64,000 bases of DNA, from assembly GCA_964478625.1 (NCBI GenBank), contig CAYZJH010000008.1:31146-95145 (forward strand), in the 5' to 3' direction. How positions within the stretch are numbered: position 1 is the stretch's first letter; every line of letters starts with the position of its first letter. This DNA is from SKZT01 sp964478625. GTDB taxonomy: Bacteria; Desulfobacterota; Desulfobacteria; Desulfobacterales; SKZT01. Below are positions 1-8,443 of the stretch, one piece after another. Under the pieces are notes generated by a model. The model saw only the letters and a program-made list of their open reading frames with translations, was not told the origin of the DNA and made no database searches. The translations under genes and the position numbers were made by a program.

Positions 1-416
1 GAACGTGACAGGTCAGTCATTTTATTTTGAAAGGATTTTTTAAAAAACAAGGGGATATGGCTCATACTTTCCACGCCCCCGGCGACGACGACTTTTGCGT
101 GGCCCAATTGGATCATCATGCAGGCTTCGGTAATGGCCTGCATTCCGGCAGCACAATTTCGCTGAACCGTGTATGCCGGGATAGACACCGGCAAGCCTGC
201 TTTTAAGGCCGAGGTTCGAGCAATGTTAGGGGCGTCGGCCGGCGGCCCCCCGCATCCGATTACAACGTGATTGATTTTTGCTTCATCAATTCCGCTTCGT
301 TCCACAACCTCTCGTATGACATATTTAGACAAATCCGAGGCTTTGATGTCTTTTTGCAAGGTGTTAAACTTGGTAAATGGAGTCCGAACACCATCAATAA
401 TGGCGGTGCGTGACAT
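1..416 (-). CDS. Thiolase (acetyl-CoA acyltransferase), N-terminal part, cut by window edge
   Basis: Reading from the ATG at 416, the first 138 codons give a thiolase N-terminus. It opens MSRTAIIDGVRTPF and contains the active-site loop QRNCAAGMQAI with the acyl-accepting cysteine at residue 88, followed by VAGGVESMS. Thiolases cleave 3-ketoacyl-CoA with CoA, or condense two acyl-CoAs. This form resembles the beta subunit of the fatty-acid oxidation complex. The start has an AAGGAG site six bases upstream. It lies 15 bp after the UbiB-like gene on the same strand, so the phasin-like, ubiB and thiolase genes probably form one operon. The C-terminal half with the second catalytic Cys/His lies outside the window. 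Confidence 0.9.
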   Translation of the reverse strand, partial: MSRTAIIDGVRTPFTKFNTLQKDIKASDLSKYVIREVVERSGIDEAKINHVVIGCGGPPADAPNIARTSALKAGLPVSIPAYTVQRNCAAGMQAITEACMMIQLGHAKVVVAGGVESMSHIPLFFKKSFQNKMTDLSR

Positions 417-431
417 GGTCATCTCCTTGTT

Positions 432-2084
432 TTAGTAACGCCTGGTTTTAATAATGTTGTATATGAGCCACAAACCTGCGACAGCAGATATGATATAGCC
501 GATGATTCCGATTGCAGGAAATCCGAACAGGAGCGGTTCTACACCTGTTGTGATAATCATGGAAGAACCGATAATCATGGCAGCGATGATTATTCCAAAT
601 GTCAATCGACTCGATATGTTCTCAAGAGTATTCCTGAGTCCTCCCAGGTTTTTATGTTCGAATCTGATATTTAATTCTCCGCGATCGAGTTTTTCAACGA
701 TTCGAATAAATCTCTTGTTCAGGTTTCCGCGATAAGTCAGCAGCCTGGAAATTGCGACCTGAACCTTTTTTATCAGAAATCCCGGTCTGAACCGCTTCGA
801 AGCCGCTTTTCTGAGAAAAGGCTCAGCCTGGGAAATGACATCCAGATCCGGGTAGATCAGCCTTGCGGTTCCTTCTGCGGTGATCAATGCCTTAAGCATA
901 ACAAAAAGGTCCGGCGGAAGGCGAAGACGATACTCACGTAAAAGATCGGTAATCTCCAGGATCAATGATCCTAGGTTCAAATCTTTAAGGGGAACTGACA
1001 GATAAGAATCAAGAATGTCTATCAAATCTCGTTCCAACCTTCGGTAATCGATCTCTTCTTCAGCTTTGGTGATCACTAAAAGGGCATCGACCAGTCTTTT
1101 GCTGTCCTGATCAACAATAGCAAAAAGAAATTCTATTAAATCGAACCGTTCGCCTTCAGTTAACCGCCCGACCATGCCCCAATCCAGCATGCACAATACG
1201 TGATCTTTGGTAATCAAAAGATTTCCCGGATGAGGATCCGCATGAAAAAATCCGTCTTCAAGTATCTGTTTTATCGTAACTTTTAAGCCCCTCTTGGCGA
1301 GAGGTTCGGGGTTTTCCAGATTTTTGAGATCCAGTTCCTTGAGCTTACTGCCTTCAATAAGCTCCATAATCAACAGAGATGGCGTACAAAGATCCATAAA
1401 AGCCTTTGGGATATAAACACCTTTCATTCCATCCATATTGGCTTTTGCAATGGACATATAGCGTGCTTCACGGTTAAAATTGAGTTCACGCTGTATGTTT
1501 CGCCGCGTCAATCGAACAAGACCCGGAAAATCATATATTCTGTATTCTGCAAGTCGCTCGTGTATCTGATCGGCGATAGTTTCCAGAATATTCAAATCCG
1601 TTTCAATGGTGTTACGTATATTAGGGCGTTGAACTTTGACAGCAACTGCTTGTCGGGTTTCCTTTAATATTGCCCTGTGAACTTGAGACAAGGAAGCCGC
1701 TGCGATTGGTTTTTCTTCAAACAATATAAAAAGATCTTCCATGGAACATTGGATATTTTCCTCAATAACTCTTCGAATGAAGGAAAACTCGACAGGGGCG
1801 ACTTCATCCTGGAGTTTGCCGAGTTCTAAAACCAAATCCTTTGGGAGCAAATCTGAACGAAGGCTCATTATTTGGCCGAATTTGATAAAGGTGGGGCCCA
1901 GATCTTCAAGTGCCATACGAAACCTTTCATATGTGCCGAGCCTCTTGTCGACATAAGAAGATCCTTTTTTTTCATGTTTTCCGGGAAAATCCAAATGTTC
2001 GACCATGCCTCCGAACCCGTATTTGATAAGTGTGAAAACAATATCTTTAAAACGGCCCAGATTGGCAATGGTTTTAATTTTCAC
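432..2084 (-). CDS. ABC1/UbiB-family kinase-like protein
   Basis: This is an atypical kinase-like ATPase of the ABC1/UbiB/AarF family, 550 residues, normal length. The family supports quinone biosynthesis or lipid transport at the membrane; the substrate is unknown. Visible motifs are the family-specific KxGQ (68-71, KFGQ), an alanine-rich loop at 126-136, the ATP-binding lysine VAVK (150), the catalytic HADPHPGN (281-288) and DWG (301-303). Two hydrophobic segments at about 493-546 form the C-terminal membrane anchor usual in this family. The start is GTG, sharing its G with the TAG stop of the upstream phasin-like gene (TAGTG), which suggests translational coupling. A menaquinone-related role is an inference, since sulfate reducers use menaquinone. 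Confidence 0.9.
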   Translation of the reverse strand: MKIKTIANLGRFKDIVFTLIKYGFGGMVEHLDFPGKHEKKGSSYVDKRLGTYERFRMALEDLGPTFIKFGQIMSLRSDLLPKDLVLELGKLQDEVAPVEFSFIRRVIEENIQCSMEDLFILFEEKPIAAASLSQVHRAILKETRQAVAVKVQRPNIRNTIETDLNILETIADQIHERLAEYRIYDFPGLVRLTRRNIQRELNFNREARYMSIAKANMDGMKGVYIPKAFMDLCTPSLLIMELIEGSKLKELDLKNLENPEPLAKRGLKVTIKQILEDGFFHADPHPGNLLITKDHVLCMLDWGMVGRLTEGERFDLIEFLFAIVDQDSKRLVDALLVITKAEEEIDYRRLERDLIDILDSYLSVPLKDLNLGSLILEITDLLREYRLRLPPDLFVMLKALITAEGTARLIYPDLDVISQAEPFLRKAASKRFRPGFLIKKVQVAISRLLTYRGNLNKRFIRIVEKLDRGELNIRFEHKNLGGLRNTLENISSRLTFGIIIAAMIIGSSMIITTGVEPLLFGFPAIGIIGYIISAVAGLWLIYNIIKTRRY

Positions 2085-2425
2085 TATGACGACAATCCTT
2101 TCTCTTTGGGCACATATCCGACCGCTTCCAGAAGGGTCAGCCTTTTTTCAATATTATCCAATTTATCTTTAAGCAATTTCAAATCATGACTGCTTCCGAT
2201 ATTCAGACTGTCCATAGTGCTGCGGACAGCTTCCTTGAATATTTTTTCAAAATCCCCCCATTGTTTTTCGCCTGCATGGTAAAGGTCGTCAGCAAGTTTT
2301 TGAGCATCTTCTTTACTTATTTTAGCGTCTTCAACAAGCTTTCGACAAACTGTCTCAATTTTTTCCCGTGTTAGTATGACTGCTCCCAAGCCGGTTATCA
2401 ATCCTTTACGAATGTCTTGAAACAT
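2084..2425 (-). CDS. Phasin-like coiled-coil protein
   Basis: 113-residue, highly charged helical protein with a short N-terminal amphipathic stretch and a C-terminal coiled coil (about residues 80-105, LKLLKDKLDNIEKRLTLLE). The layout matches the small phasin-like family often annotated as polyhydroxyalkanoate synthesis regulator or granule-associated protein. No PHA synthase gene is visible in the window, so a granule role is not established. The stop codon overlaps the GTG start of the UbiB-like gene by one base, and this pairing suggests a shared membrane-related task. There is no signal peptide. Confidence 0.7.
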   Translation of the reverse strand: MFQDIRKGLITGLGAVILTREKIETVCRKLVEDAKISKEDAQKLADDLYHAGEKQWGDFEKIFKEAVRSTMDSLNIGSSHDLKLLKDKLDNIEKRLTLLEAVGYVPKEKGLSS

Positions 2426-2659
2426 AGAGTCCTCGATTTAATAAGGTATTCATAATATTTGAAAGGGCCACCGAATAAGTCTACCAACTGATGATTCTTT
2501 TTTCTATTGAATCGCTTCTTATGCGCAAGTACAAAATTAGTTTATGAAATTTAAGGTTCATTAGTCAAGAATTGATGTGAACACGTTACAGAAAAGAGGG
2601 GGTAATGGTTTGATTTTCGGAACATGAAAAATCAAACGCTTGTTTATGGTATTACGGTT

Positions 2660-3040
2660 TCATTTTGTTTGATTTTTAAGTATGGTGGCGGTCAGTTCTG
2701 TTAAATCCTGCGCAGTTGAATCAAGTTTGGAAAGAAAAAATTCCGCTCCGCAACTGTCGGCTTTCTGTCTGTATTCAGGCAAGTCGTGGTTTGTAAAAAT
2801 AGCAACGACCACTTCTGGATATTTTTCCTTCAGGTCACGGGTCAAGTCCAAGCCGTTTTCTTCGGCTAGTTTAATATCCATAAATATCAGGTCGGGACGT
2901 TGGTTATCTGCAATGTGCCACATGGTTTCACCGGAGAATGCTTCGGAAATGATTACCGAAGGAAACTCAATTTTTAAAATCTCTTTTATGGTGCTACGGA
3001 GTAGGGGATTGTCATCTACAATCATTATATGTCCCGTCAT
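2660..3040 (-). CDS. Receiver-only response regulator (CheY-like)
   Basis: A single REC domain of 126 residues. It has the acidic pair DD near the N-terminus, the phospho-acceptor aspartate in LIFMDIKL and the conserved lysine in FFLSK. There is no output domain, so it probably works by protein-protein contact or in a phosphorelay. A longer reading from a GTG at 3076 is possible, but a purine-rich GGGGAGG lies inside it and before the ATG at 3040, so I chose the ATG. No partner kinase is adjacent. Confidence 0.85.
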   Translation of the reverse strand: MTGHIMIVDDNPLLRSTIKEILKIEFPSVIISEAFSGETMWHIADNQRPDLIFMDIKLAEENGLDLTRDLKEKYPEVVVAIFTNHDLPEYRQKADSCGAEFFLSKLDSTAQDLTELTATILKNQTK

Positions 3041-3265
3041 TTTTTTGAACAGCCTCCCCTCAGAATTGTTTGCCACAAAATCTGGTTGCCACTGACAAAA
3101 AATTCGCCAACTATCCCCTTTTTTAAAGGATAATATAGGTTGACTCTAAAATCTGTTCAATTTAAAAGAAATAGGGTAAAGGATGTATTTCGATAATTAT
3201 AAGACTGTACACCAGAGTTTACTACAGCACGTCATTGGTCAGTAAAACAAAATCCTTCAATCATA

Positions 3266-4444
3266 ATGAATTTAGAACATATTGAAATAAAGCCGGTTAT
3301 TTTGAGTACCCTTTCCCAATTTGCTGAAGGTTTTGGCGATTCGAACCGTTTTGAACAAATAATTCCGATTACGGTATCCCGTGCCCGGGCCCAATCGAAA
3401 AATCCTTACGCGAAACCTGACGATATCGTGCTTTTTCTGGCGTTGAAAAACAAACAGATTATTGGGTATCTTGGCCGATTTCCGGGAATATTATCATTTA
3501 AAAATGATCATTACCGTGTTTTTTGGGGGAGTACTTTTTTCCTAATGGACAAATTCCGCGGAAAGGGTATCGGAAAGCAACTTTTGGATGCCATGGTTTC
3601 TTTGAATCAGGATTTTGTCGTGACCCGTATCACCCCAGAAGCTGATAAAGTGCTCAAGTGTTATGGAATGAAAGTGTTGGGAGTTCTGAATTATTTTCAG
3701 TTTCGTGTTGAAAAGGTGCATTTTTTTAAAGGATTGTTTGGGTATTTTATCAATAATGAAAACATTTTCGCTGGAAATAGGCAATGGGCAATGGCGTTGT
3801 TAAAAAAGGCTGAGAATTTCATCTACAAGCTTGAAAAGCGTCTATTTTATTCAGCAATTGACGGATATGCCAATAAACTGTCGCATCACTACCAGGTTCG
3901 GGTAACAGATAAGATCTCTGATACCGATTTTGATCAACTGCAGCAGACTCAACAGCCTTTTTTCTACCGTGGACCGGAACTTATTAATTGGATGATTCAA
4001 AACAGGTGGATTCTTTCCAAAAATGAAAATGTCTTGAACATGCGTGGATATTATTTTTCGGACGTTCGTGAACTTTTCACTTATATTGCCCTGAAACTTT
4101 ATTGTAAAACCCATCACCATTACAGAGGATTTATCGTTCTTTGCATTTCTTCGAACAAAGGCAGAACCATATTGAGAGTATTGGATCATTATTTTAAAAC
4201 AGACGATGTTATTTCCGGTGCATGCGCCGCGGTGTTTAAGTATGCACAAAAATACCAGGCGGATCGTATTGAATTTTCAAATAAGATGGGGTGTTATTTA
4301 AACTCTCAAAACTTTTTTAAAAAATTTTTAAAAAAACAACACCGTCACTATCTTTACTTTCCAAAAAATATTGACAGCCCTCTGGAACGGCTGAAAAACG
4401 AAATCCGGTTCGATTATTGTGACGGAGATACGGCGTTTACATAA
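3266..4444 (+). CDS. GNAT-family N-acetyltransferase
   Basis: 392 residues with a GNAT domain in the N-terminal 150. The acetyl-CoA pyrophosphate-binding motif is FRGKGIGKQLLD (about 97-108), preceded by the beta-bulge strand VFWGSTFFLMD. The second half (about 190-390) is larger than in a simple GNAT protein and could be a second, degenerate acyltransferase-like fold. It converges on a polysaccharide deacetylase 10 bp away. Together with the deacetylase, modification of a surface sugar or cell-wall amine is plausible, but the substrate is unknown. No strong ribosome-binding site is visible before the ATG. Confidence 0.8.
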   Translation: MNLEHIEIKPVILSTLSQFAEGFGDSNRFEQIIPITVSRARAQSKNPYAKPDDIVLFLALKNKQIIGYLGRFPGILSFKNDHYRVFWGSTFFLMDKFRGKGIGKQLLDAMVSLNQDFVVTRITPEADKVLKCYGMKVLGVLNYFQFRVEKVHFFKGLFGYFINNENIFAGNRQWAMALLKKAENFIYKLEKRLFYSAIDGYANKLSHHYQVRVTDKISDTDFDQLQQTQQPFFYRGPELINWMIQNRWILSKNENVLNMRGYYFSDVRELFTYIALKLYCKTHHHYRGFIVLCISSNKGRTILRVLDHYFKTDDVISGACAAVFKYAQKYQADRIEFSNKMGCYLNSQNFFKKFLKKQHRHYLYFPKNIDSPLERLKNEIRFDYCDGDTAFT

Positions 4445-4453
4445 TTTTTCTTA

Positions 4454-5185
4454 TTAAGCCAGATAATCAATATCCACACGCCGGTATATTTGTTGGTTAT
4501 CACCGGATTTTCCATTGTAAAATTGCCTGAAACCATAGCTTTTGAGGATTTCAACTAGAACAGGAGAATATTCGTTAAATGGAAAACAATATTTATCCGG
4601 CTGAAATCCCAAATTCTTTTCAAACCATGCCAGGCAAGATTCCGTATCAAATTTTATATAATCCAGCCATTCGGTTTTTGAGCGTTTTAACAGTTTCTCT
4701 CCTGAGTAGGAGTATCCCGGGTAAGCCAGTTTGGAACGCCGGTTCATGGGAGTTGCATTCCCAATCGGTAAGGGGCAGGCCAGTCGTTCGAGCTTCCATT
4801 GGCTCAGAGGCTTTTTTAACGGATGTTCGGTGAGAATAATGTCGTGAAAATGGCTATGAGATCCGATAATCACATTTTTCTGTTCGGCGATAATTTCCAA
4901 TTCCTCAAGTCTCATAAACTGATCGAAGTCGCTTTTTAAAAAAGCCTTATACATATAATTTTCAGACCTAACATAAGGTAAGTAGTTCCCATCAAAAGTT
5001 TTTCTGGCTTTTCCGGGTTGTATGAAGCTGGTTGCGATAAAGTATATTCGGATATTTTGATACGGTTCAAAAAGTGGAAGATAATAATATTGAGAGTATA
5101 ACCCATCATCAAAAGTCAGCTGATACCTGCTGAGATTCAAGTTCAAAAACTCTTTTCGGATATTATGGATCATGAGGTTATCCAT
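4454..5185 (-). CDS. Polysaccharide deacetylase (NodB-like)
   Basis: 243 residues with the diagnostic carbohydrate-esterase family 4 motifs: LTFDDGLYS (first motif, catalytic base Asp and metal Asp) near residue 24, and SHSHFHD (metal-binding H-x3-H type motif) near 108. There is no clear signal peptide, so a cytoplasmic or membrane-associated role in oligosaccharide biosynthesis is possible. The family removes N- or O-acetyl groups from sugars. The gene ends 10 bp from the convergent acetyltransferase gene and follows the AsmA-like gene by 34 bp on the same strand, suggesting co-transcription with it. Confidence 0.85.
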   Translation of the reverse strand: MDNLMIHNIRKEFLNLNLSRYQLTFDDGLYSQYYYLPLFEPYQNIRIYFIATSFIQPGKARKTFDGNYLPYVRSENYMYKAFLKSDFDQFMRLEELEIIAEQKNVIIGSHSHFHDIILTEHPLKKPLSQWKLERLACPLPIGNATPMNRRSKLAYPGYSYSGEKLLKRSKTEWLDYIKFDTESCLAWFEKNLGFQPDKYCFPFNEYSPVLVEILKSYGFRQFYNGKSGDNQQIYRRVDIDYLA

Positions 5186-5219
5186 ATCGTTGACCCGTTG
5201 CGATCTGACTGAGATCTCA

Positions 5220-6914
5220 TTAATTAAAAGGGTTTAATTTTTTCAGAAAGTTACCAAACCTTTTGAGTAAGCCTTTCCTTTCTTCACTGAACTCCACGCC
5301 TTTTTGGGCGGCTTCTATGGCCTCCATGCACAGATTTTGAGAACCTCCTCCGATTTTTCCGGATAGCAATGCCGCTGCAACTCCAGCAGGCCCAAACAAA
5401 ACAACACCTCCGATGGCTTTTCCCAGGGTGACAACTGTCTGGGTGGAATCAAAAGCCACACTAGGATTTGCCAGTGTTCCTCCGATGTATAAGACTCTCG
5501 TTAGCTCGGAAAGAGACAGGTTGAATTTTGCGACTCCCTTAGCCCCGATCCCCTCTTTGGAGATTGGTTTCAAATAGATGTCGACTTTTTCAGTGGATAG
5601 ATCGATACGGCCATCTGCAGCAATGGTGGTTTGCGGAGTGTCCAGGATAAAAGCTGTGAGATTCGCTATCCCTTTGTTGATATCAAAGCGCATCACAAAG
5701 CAGTTGGTTACTGATGTGTCTTCTTTTTTCCCGATTCCAACAGGAATGCTGAGGATATTGACTATGCTTGATATCAGATTGATTCGAAAAAGGCCTAAAA
5801 ATCTCAGATAGTTTCTGTCAATACGGCCTTCACCTAAAACCAGACTGGCGTCACCGCCAAGCCCGGCCATCAGCTCGGATAAGGAATTTCCTTTGCCACT
5901 CAAATTGAGACTTAAATCAAGCATGCCTTCACCCTTAACAGTTGCTTCCATATCTTCCAACATTTTGTGAAGATCCATCCGTTTAATATCAAGCATGCTT
6001 GAAACGACAAATTTTTCATCCAAAGGTTCCATTTTAAAACTTGCGGTTAAATGGCCCTCTCCAATACCGCTGGTTAGAGAATCAATAATCATTCCACCAT
6101 CCAATACACTTGCCTGAAGTTGAAAATTTTTAAGGGCAACCCGGGGTAAAAGGAGTTTTTCAACTGATAAATCTATCTTTGCATTCAAACTTTTCAGCGA
6201 TTTCAAATTAAAAGGATTATCAGAAAATACCTTCCTCCTATGAGAAGATTGAACTGCGGTGTCAGAAATGAATTTTTCGGGGCTACCGTTTTCTTGGGAA
6301 ATATCATTGTTTCCAAGAATTTTGGTCAAATCAAGAAACGAGGCATAAAAATCCGCCTTGATATGGGGGGGATTCTGTGAAAGATCAATGAAACAGGATC
6401 CTTTAACTTCACTTTTTCCCATCACCAAATGAACGCCTGACAGTTCATATTTCAATGGTTGGTTATCTTTTAAGTTGCCTTTCAATGTGAATTCGACTGC
6501 CGGAAACTTGATCCCCAACATATCTTCGAATCCGGCAAGGTTTTGCCCTGCGAACACAAAATCCAGGTCAACCCCTTTGAATTGGTTCAAGTCATTAATT
6601 GTGCCACGAATTGTCAGATTCGCCCCGGCTGTGTTCAGATTTATTTGAATCGGCCATTTCAGCTTCGGGTCAATGGCAAAGATCAGTGGGCCTACATAGC
6701 CGTTAATTTTAAATGGAGTATTCTCCATCATTCCTTCAAATTCAAACTGAAAAGCCTCTTCCTTCTTGTTAGAAGTCATTTTTAAGGTATTCAATGATAG
6801 GTAAGATCCCGAGACAAAATCGTTTTGCATGAAATCAAATGACTCTGCCTTCATAGGTGAAGCAATAATCGATATGCACAAGACCAATCTGATGAGTGTT
6901 CCTTTTAAATTCAT
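5220..6914 (-). CDS. AsmA-like outer-membrane biogenesis protein
   Basis: 564 residues with an N-terminal signal sequence (about 1-24, hydrophobic core LIRLVLCISIIAS). The long beta-rich body has the C-terminal AsmA-like region near residues 330-480 (LSGKGNSLSELMAGLGGDAS followed by FRINLISSI). Proteins of the AsmA/TamB/YhdP group are thought to bridge the periplasm and move phospholipids or help outer-membrane assembly. The extreme C-terminus (about 485-520, GGVVLFGPAGVAAALLSGKIG) is a hydrophobic glycine/alanine stretch as in other members. It probably shares a transcript with the downstream deacetylase. Confidence 0.8.
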   Translation of the reverse strand: MNLKGTLIRLVLCISIIASPMKAESFDFMQNDFVSGSYLSLNTLKMTSNKKEEAFQFEFEGMMENTPFKINGYVGPLIFAIDPKLKWPIQINLNTAGANLTIRGTINDLNQFKGVDLDFVFAGQNLAGFEDMLGIKFPAVEFTLKGNLKDNQPLKYELSGVHLVMGKSEVKGSCFIDLSQNPPHIKADFYASFLDLTKILGNNDISQENGSPEKFISDTAVQSSHRRKVFSDNPFNLKSLKSLNAKIDLSVEKLLLPRVALKNFQLQASVLDGGMIIDSLTSGIGEGHLTASFKMEPLDEKFVVSSMLDIKRMDLHKMLEDMEATVKGEGMLDLSLNLSGKGNSLSELMAGLGGDASLVLGEGRIDRNYLRFLGLFRINLISSIVNILSIPVGIGKKEDTSVTNCFVMRFDINKGIANLTAFILDTPQTTIAADGRIDLSTEKVDIYLKPISKEGIGAKGVAKFNLSLSELTRVLYIGGTLANPSVAFDSTQTVVTLGKAIGGVVLFGPAGVAAALLSGKIGGGSQNLCMEAIEAAQKGVEFSEERKGLLKRFGNFLKKLNPFN

Positions 6915-7193
6915 TTTATTAGATCTTTGTAAGCTTTTTGCTTTGAAATGATGATTTTCTAAAAATTTCTTGAAAAAATAAATTATTTGCCATAGTATCC
7001 GTTGACATATAGTATATTTAATAGCTTTTTTCCCGCAACTATTGAGAATAATTCGTAATTTTATTAAATATTAGTTTTTTATGACAACACCTTACCTCAA
7101 TATTTTAACTTAATTACTTTTGTTTGAAAAAGAAAGAAGTTATTAAATATGGTGTCAAAAAAAATATCTTATGATTAAAAAAGGAGGATGAAA

Positions 7194-7682
7194 ATGAAGA
7201 ATTCCCTATTAAAAATTTTTATTTTAGCATTGTCTTTTTCAGTTGCGATGATTTTGGGTTGTGGTGAAGGGGAAAAAGCGCCGCAAACAACGACTCAGCC
7301 TGTTCAGGAAGAGGCTAAAGAAGAAGCCAAGGAAACGCTGGATGAAGTCAAAGAAGAAGTCGGCGAAGCTGTTGATTCGGTGACTGAATTTACGATTGAA
7401 CAGAAAGAAGAATACACTGCAAAAGTCAATGAGCAGTTGTTGGTTATGGAAGAAAAGATTCAGGAACTTCAAGATAAGGCTCAGGCACTTGAGGGTGAGG
7501 CTCGCGAAAAAATGGAGGAGCAAATTGATGCGCTCAGTGCAATGTATGAAAAGGCAGCACACGAACTGGCGAATTTGAAAGACCAGGGTATGGATACCTG
7601 GTCTGAAGCAGTGCAAAGCATTGACACTACCATGGAGCAAATGGAGCAGGCTTATCAGGATGCTAAAGCCAACTTTGAATAG
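7194..7682 (+). CDS. Coiled-coil lipoprotein
   Basis: A predicted lipoprotein of 162 residues. The signal peptide ends in the lipobox ILGC (lipidated Cys about residue 23), followed by a Gln/Glu/Lys-rich linker and a long heptad-repeat coiled coil (about 65-160). I chose the ATG at 7194 because the strong GGAGG at 7183-7187 sits six bases before it; the earlier ATG at 7188 directly abuts GGAGG. No catalytic motif is visible. The shape resembles small periplasmic or outer-membrane-attached spacer lipoproteins. The gene is monocistronic, followed by a perfect palindrome. Confidence 0.8.
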   Translation: MKNSLLKIFILALSFSVAMILGCGEGEKAPQTTTQPVQEEAKEEAKETLDEVKEEVGEAVDSVTEFTIEQKEEYTAKVNEQLLVMEEKIQELQDKAQALEGEAREKMEEQIDALSAMYEKAAHELANLKDQGMDTWSEAVQSIDTTMEQMEQAYQDAKANFE

Positions 7683-7733
7683 GATGCTATGTGAAGGCGA
7701 TATACATTGATTGGCCCTGATTTACTCATAACG

Positions 7734-7763
7734 AATAATGGCGGCAAATTTGCCGCCATTATT
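7734..7763 (+). terminator. Perfect 30-bp palindrome after the lipoprotein gene
   Basis: Positions 7734-7748 are the exact reverse complement of 7749-7763, with the core GGCGGC...GCCGCC. It lies 51 bp downstream of the lipoprotein stop and upstream (3' side) of the convergent desulforedoxin gene. There is no long T-run, but both arms end in AATAAT/ATTATT, so it could end transcription in both directions. Confidence 0.65.
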
Positions 7764-7832
7764 GTATGATGTAAACTGCTTTAACTAAATTCTTTTTTTC
7801 TTTTACTTCAGGCAACCTTGTTGGCCGATTAT

Positions 7833-7979
7833 CTAATGCGACCTATATGCCTTGGCTTCCTCATCGCTGAGTAATTGCATATCTTCACCACAGCATACCA
7901 GAGCCCCTCCGCCTGGTTCAAGAACCAAGACCACGTTTCCGCAAAGTTCGCACTTGTAAATTTCACCTTTGTTTGGCAT
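7833..7979 (-). CDS. Desulforedoxin (small non-haem iron protein)
   Basis: A 48-residue gene with an excellent AAGGAGG site six bases before its ATG. The protein starts MPNKGEIYKCELCGNVV and continues EPGGGALVCCGEDM, close to Desulfovibrio gigas desulforedoxin. The four iron ligands are Cys10, Cys13, Cys29 and Cys30; the adjacent Cys pair is the desulforedoxin signature. Desulforedoxin binds one Fe(SCys)4 centre per chain as a homodimer, and the same fold is the N-terminal domain of desulfoferrodoxin. Here a charged tail of about 12 residues follows and no superoxide-reductase domain does. It is probably a cytoplasmic electron carrier or a superoxide-defence accessory protein. Confidence 0.9.
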   Translation of the reverse strand: MPNKGEIYKCELCGNVVLVLEPGGGALVCCGEDMQLLSDEEAKAYRSH

Positions 7980-8172
7980 AAAATACCTCCTTTAGAAAAT
8001 CATTAAATGATGAAAATATGGCAAAAATTTAACAAAAACCTTATCATTGTGATATGGGTGAAAAGATGTATTTTTAATAACAATCGACCTGATAATGAAT
8101 TATGCGGTTTGATTTTTTTCAATGCCATCAGATAGGTTACATATATTTTTAATAGAATAAAGGCAATACCAT

Positions 8173-8373
8173 TTGAGAAATGTTATTATAATTATCGGTG
8201 TTATTATCTTGGTGGTTGGGATTTTATGGCCCTGGTTGGGAAAAATCCCATTGGGGAGGCTTCCGGGAGATATTGTGGTTGAAAGGCCGGGTTTCAGATT
8301 TTATCTGCCCATTACCACCATGATCCTTGTGAGTATTTTGATATCATTGATCCTGTGGATTTTTCGCAAATAG
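8173..8373 (+). CDS. DUF2905 small membrane protein
   Basis: 66 residues starting at a TTG codon, with two transmembrane helices (about 3-19 and 46-63) joined by the family signature GKIPLGRLPGDI. This matches DUF2905, a widespread small membrane protein of unknown function. No ATG fits the reading frame before the conserved region. It lies 70 bp upstream of an MFS transporter on the same strand. Confidence 0.85.
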   Translation: MRNVIIIIGVIILVVGILWPWLGKIPLGRLPGDIVVERPGFRFYLPITTMILVSILISLILWIFRK

Positions 8374-8443
8374 AGTTTGAATGTACCCATGTTAATTTTC
8401 ATTTTTCAGTTTAACTGCAATCCTTTTTCCGCAAAGGAACATA

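Noticed and set aside
1872..2189. 105-codon frame antisense to the UbiB and phasin-like genes
   Set aside because: Fully explained by the two real genes on the other strand.
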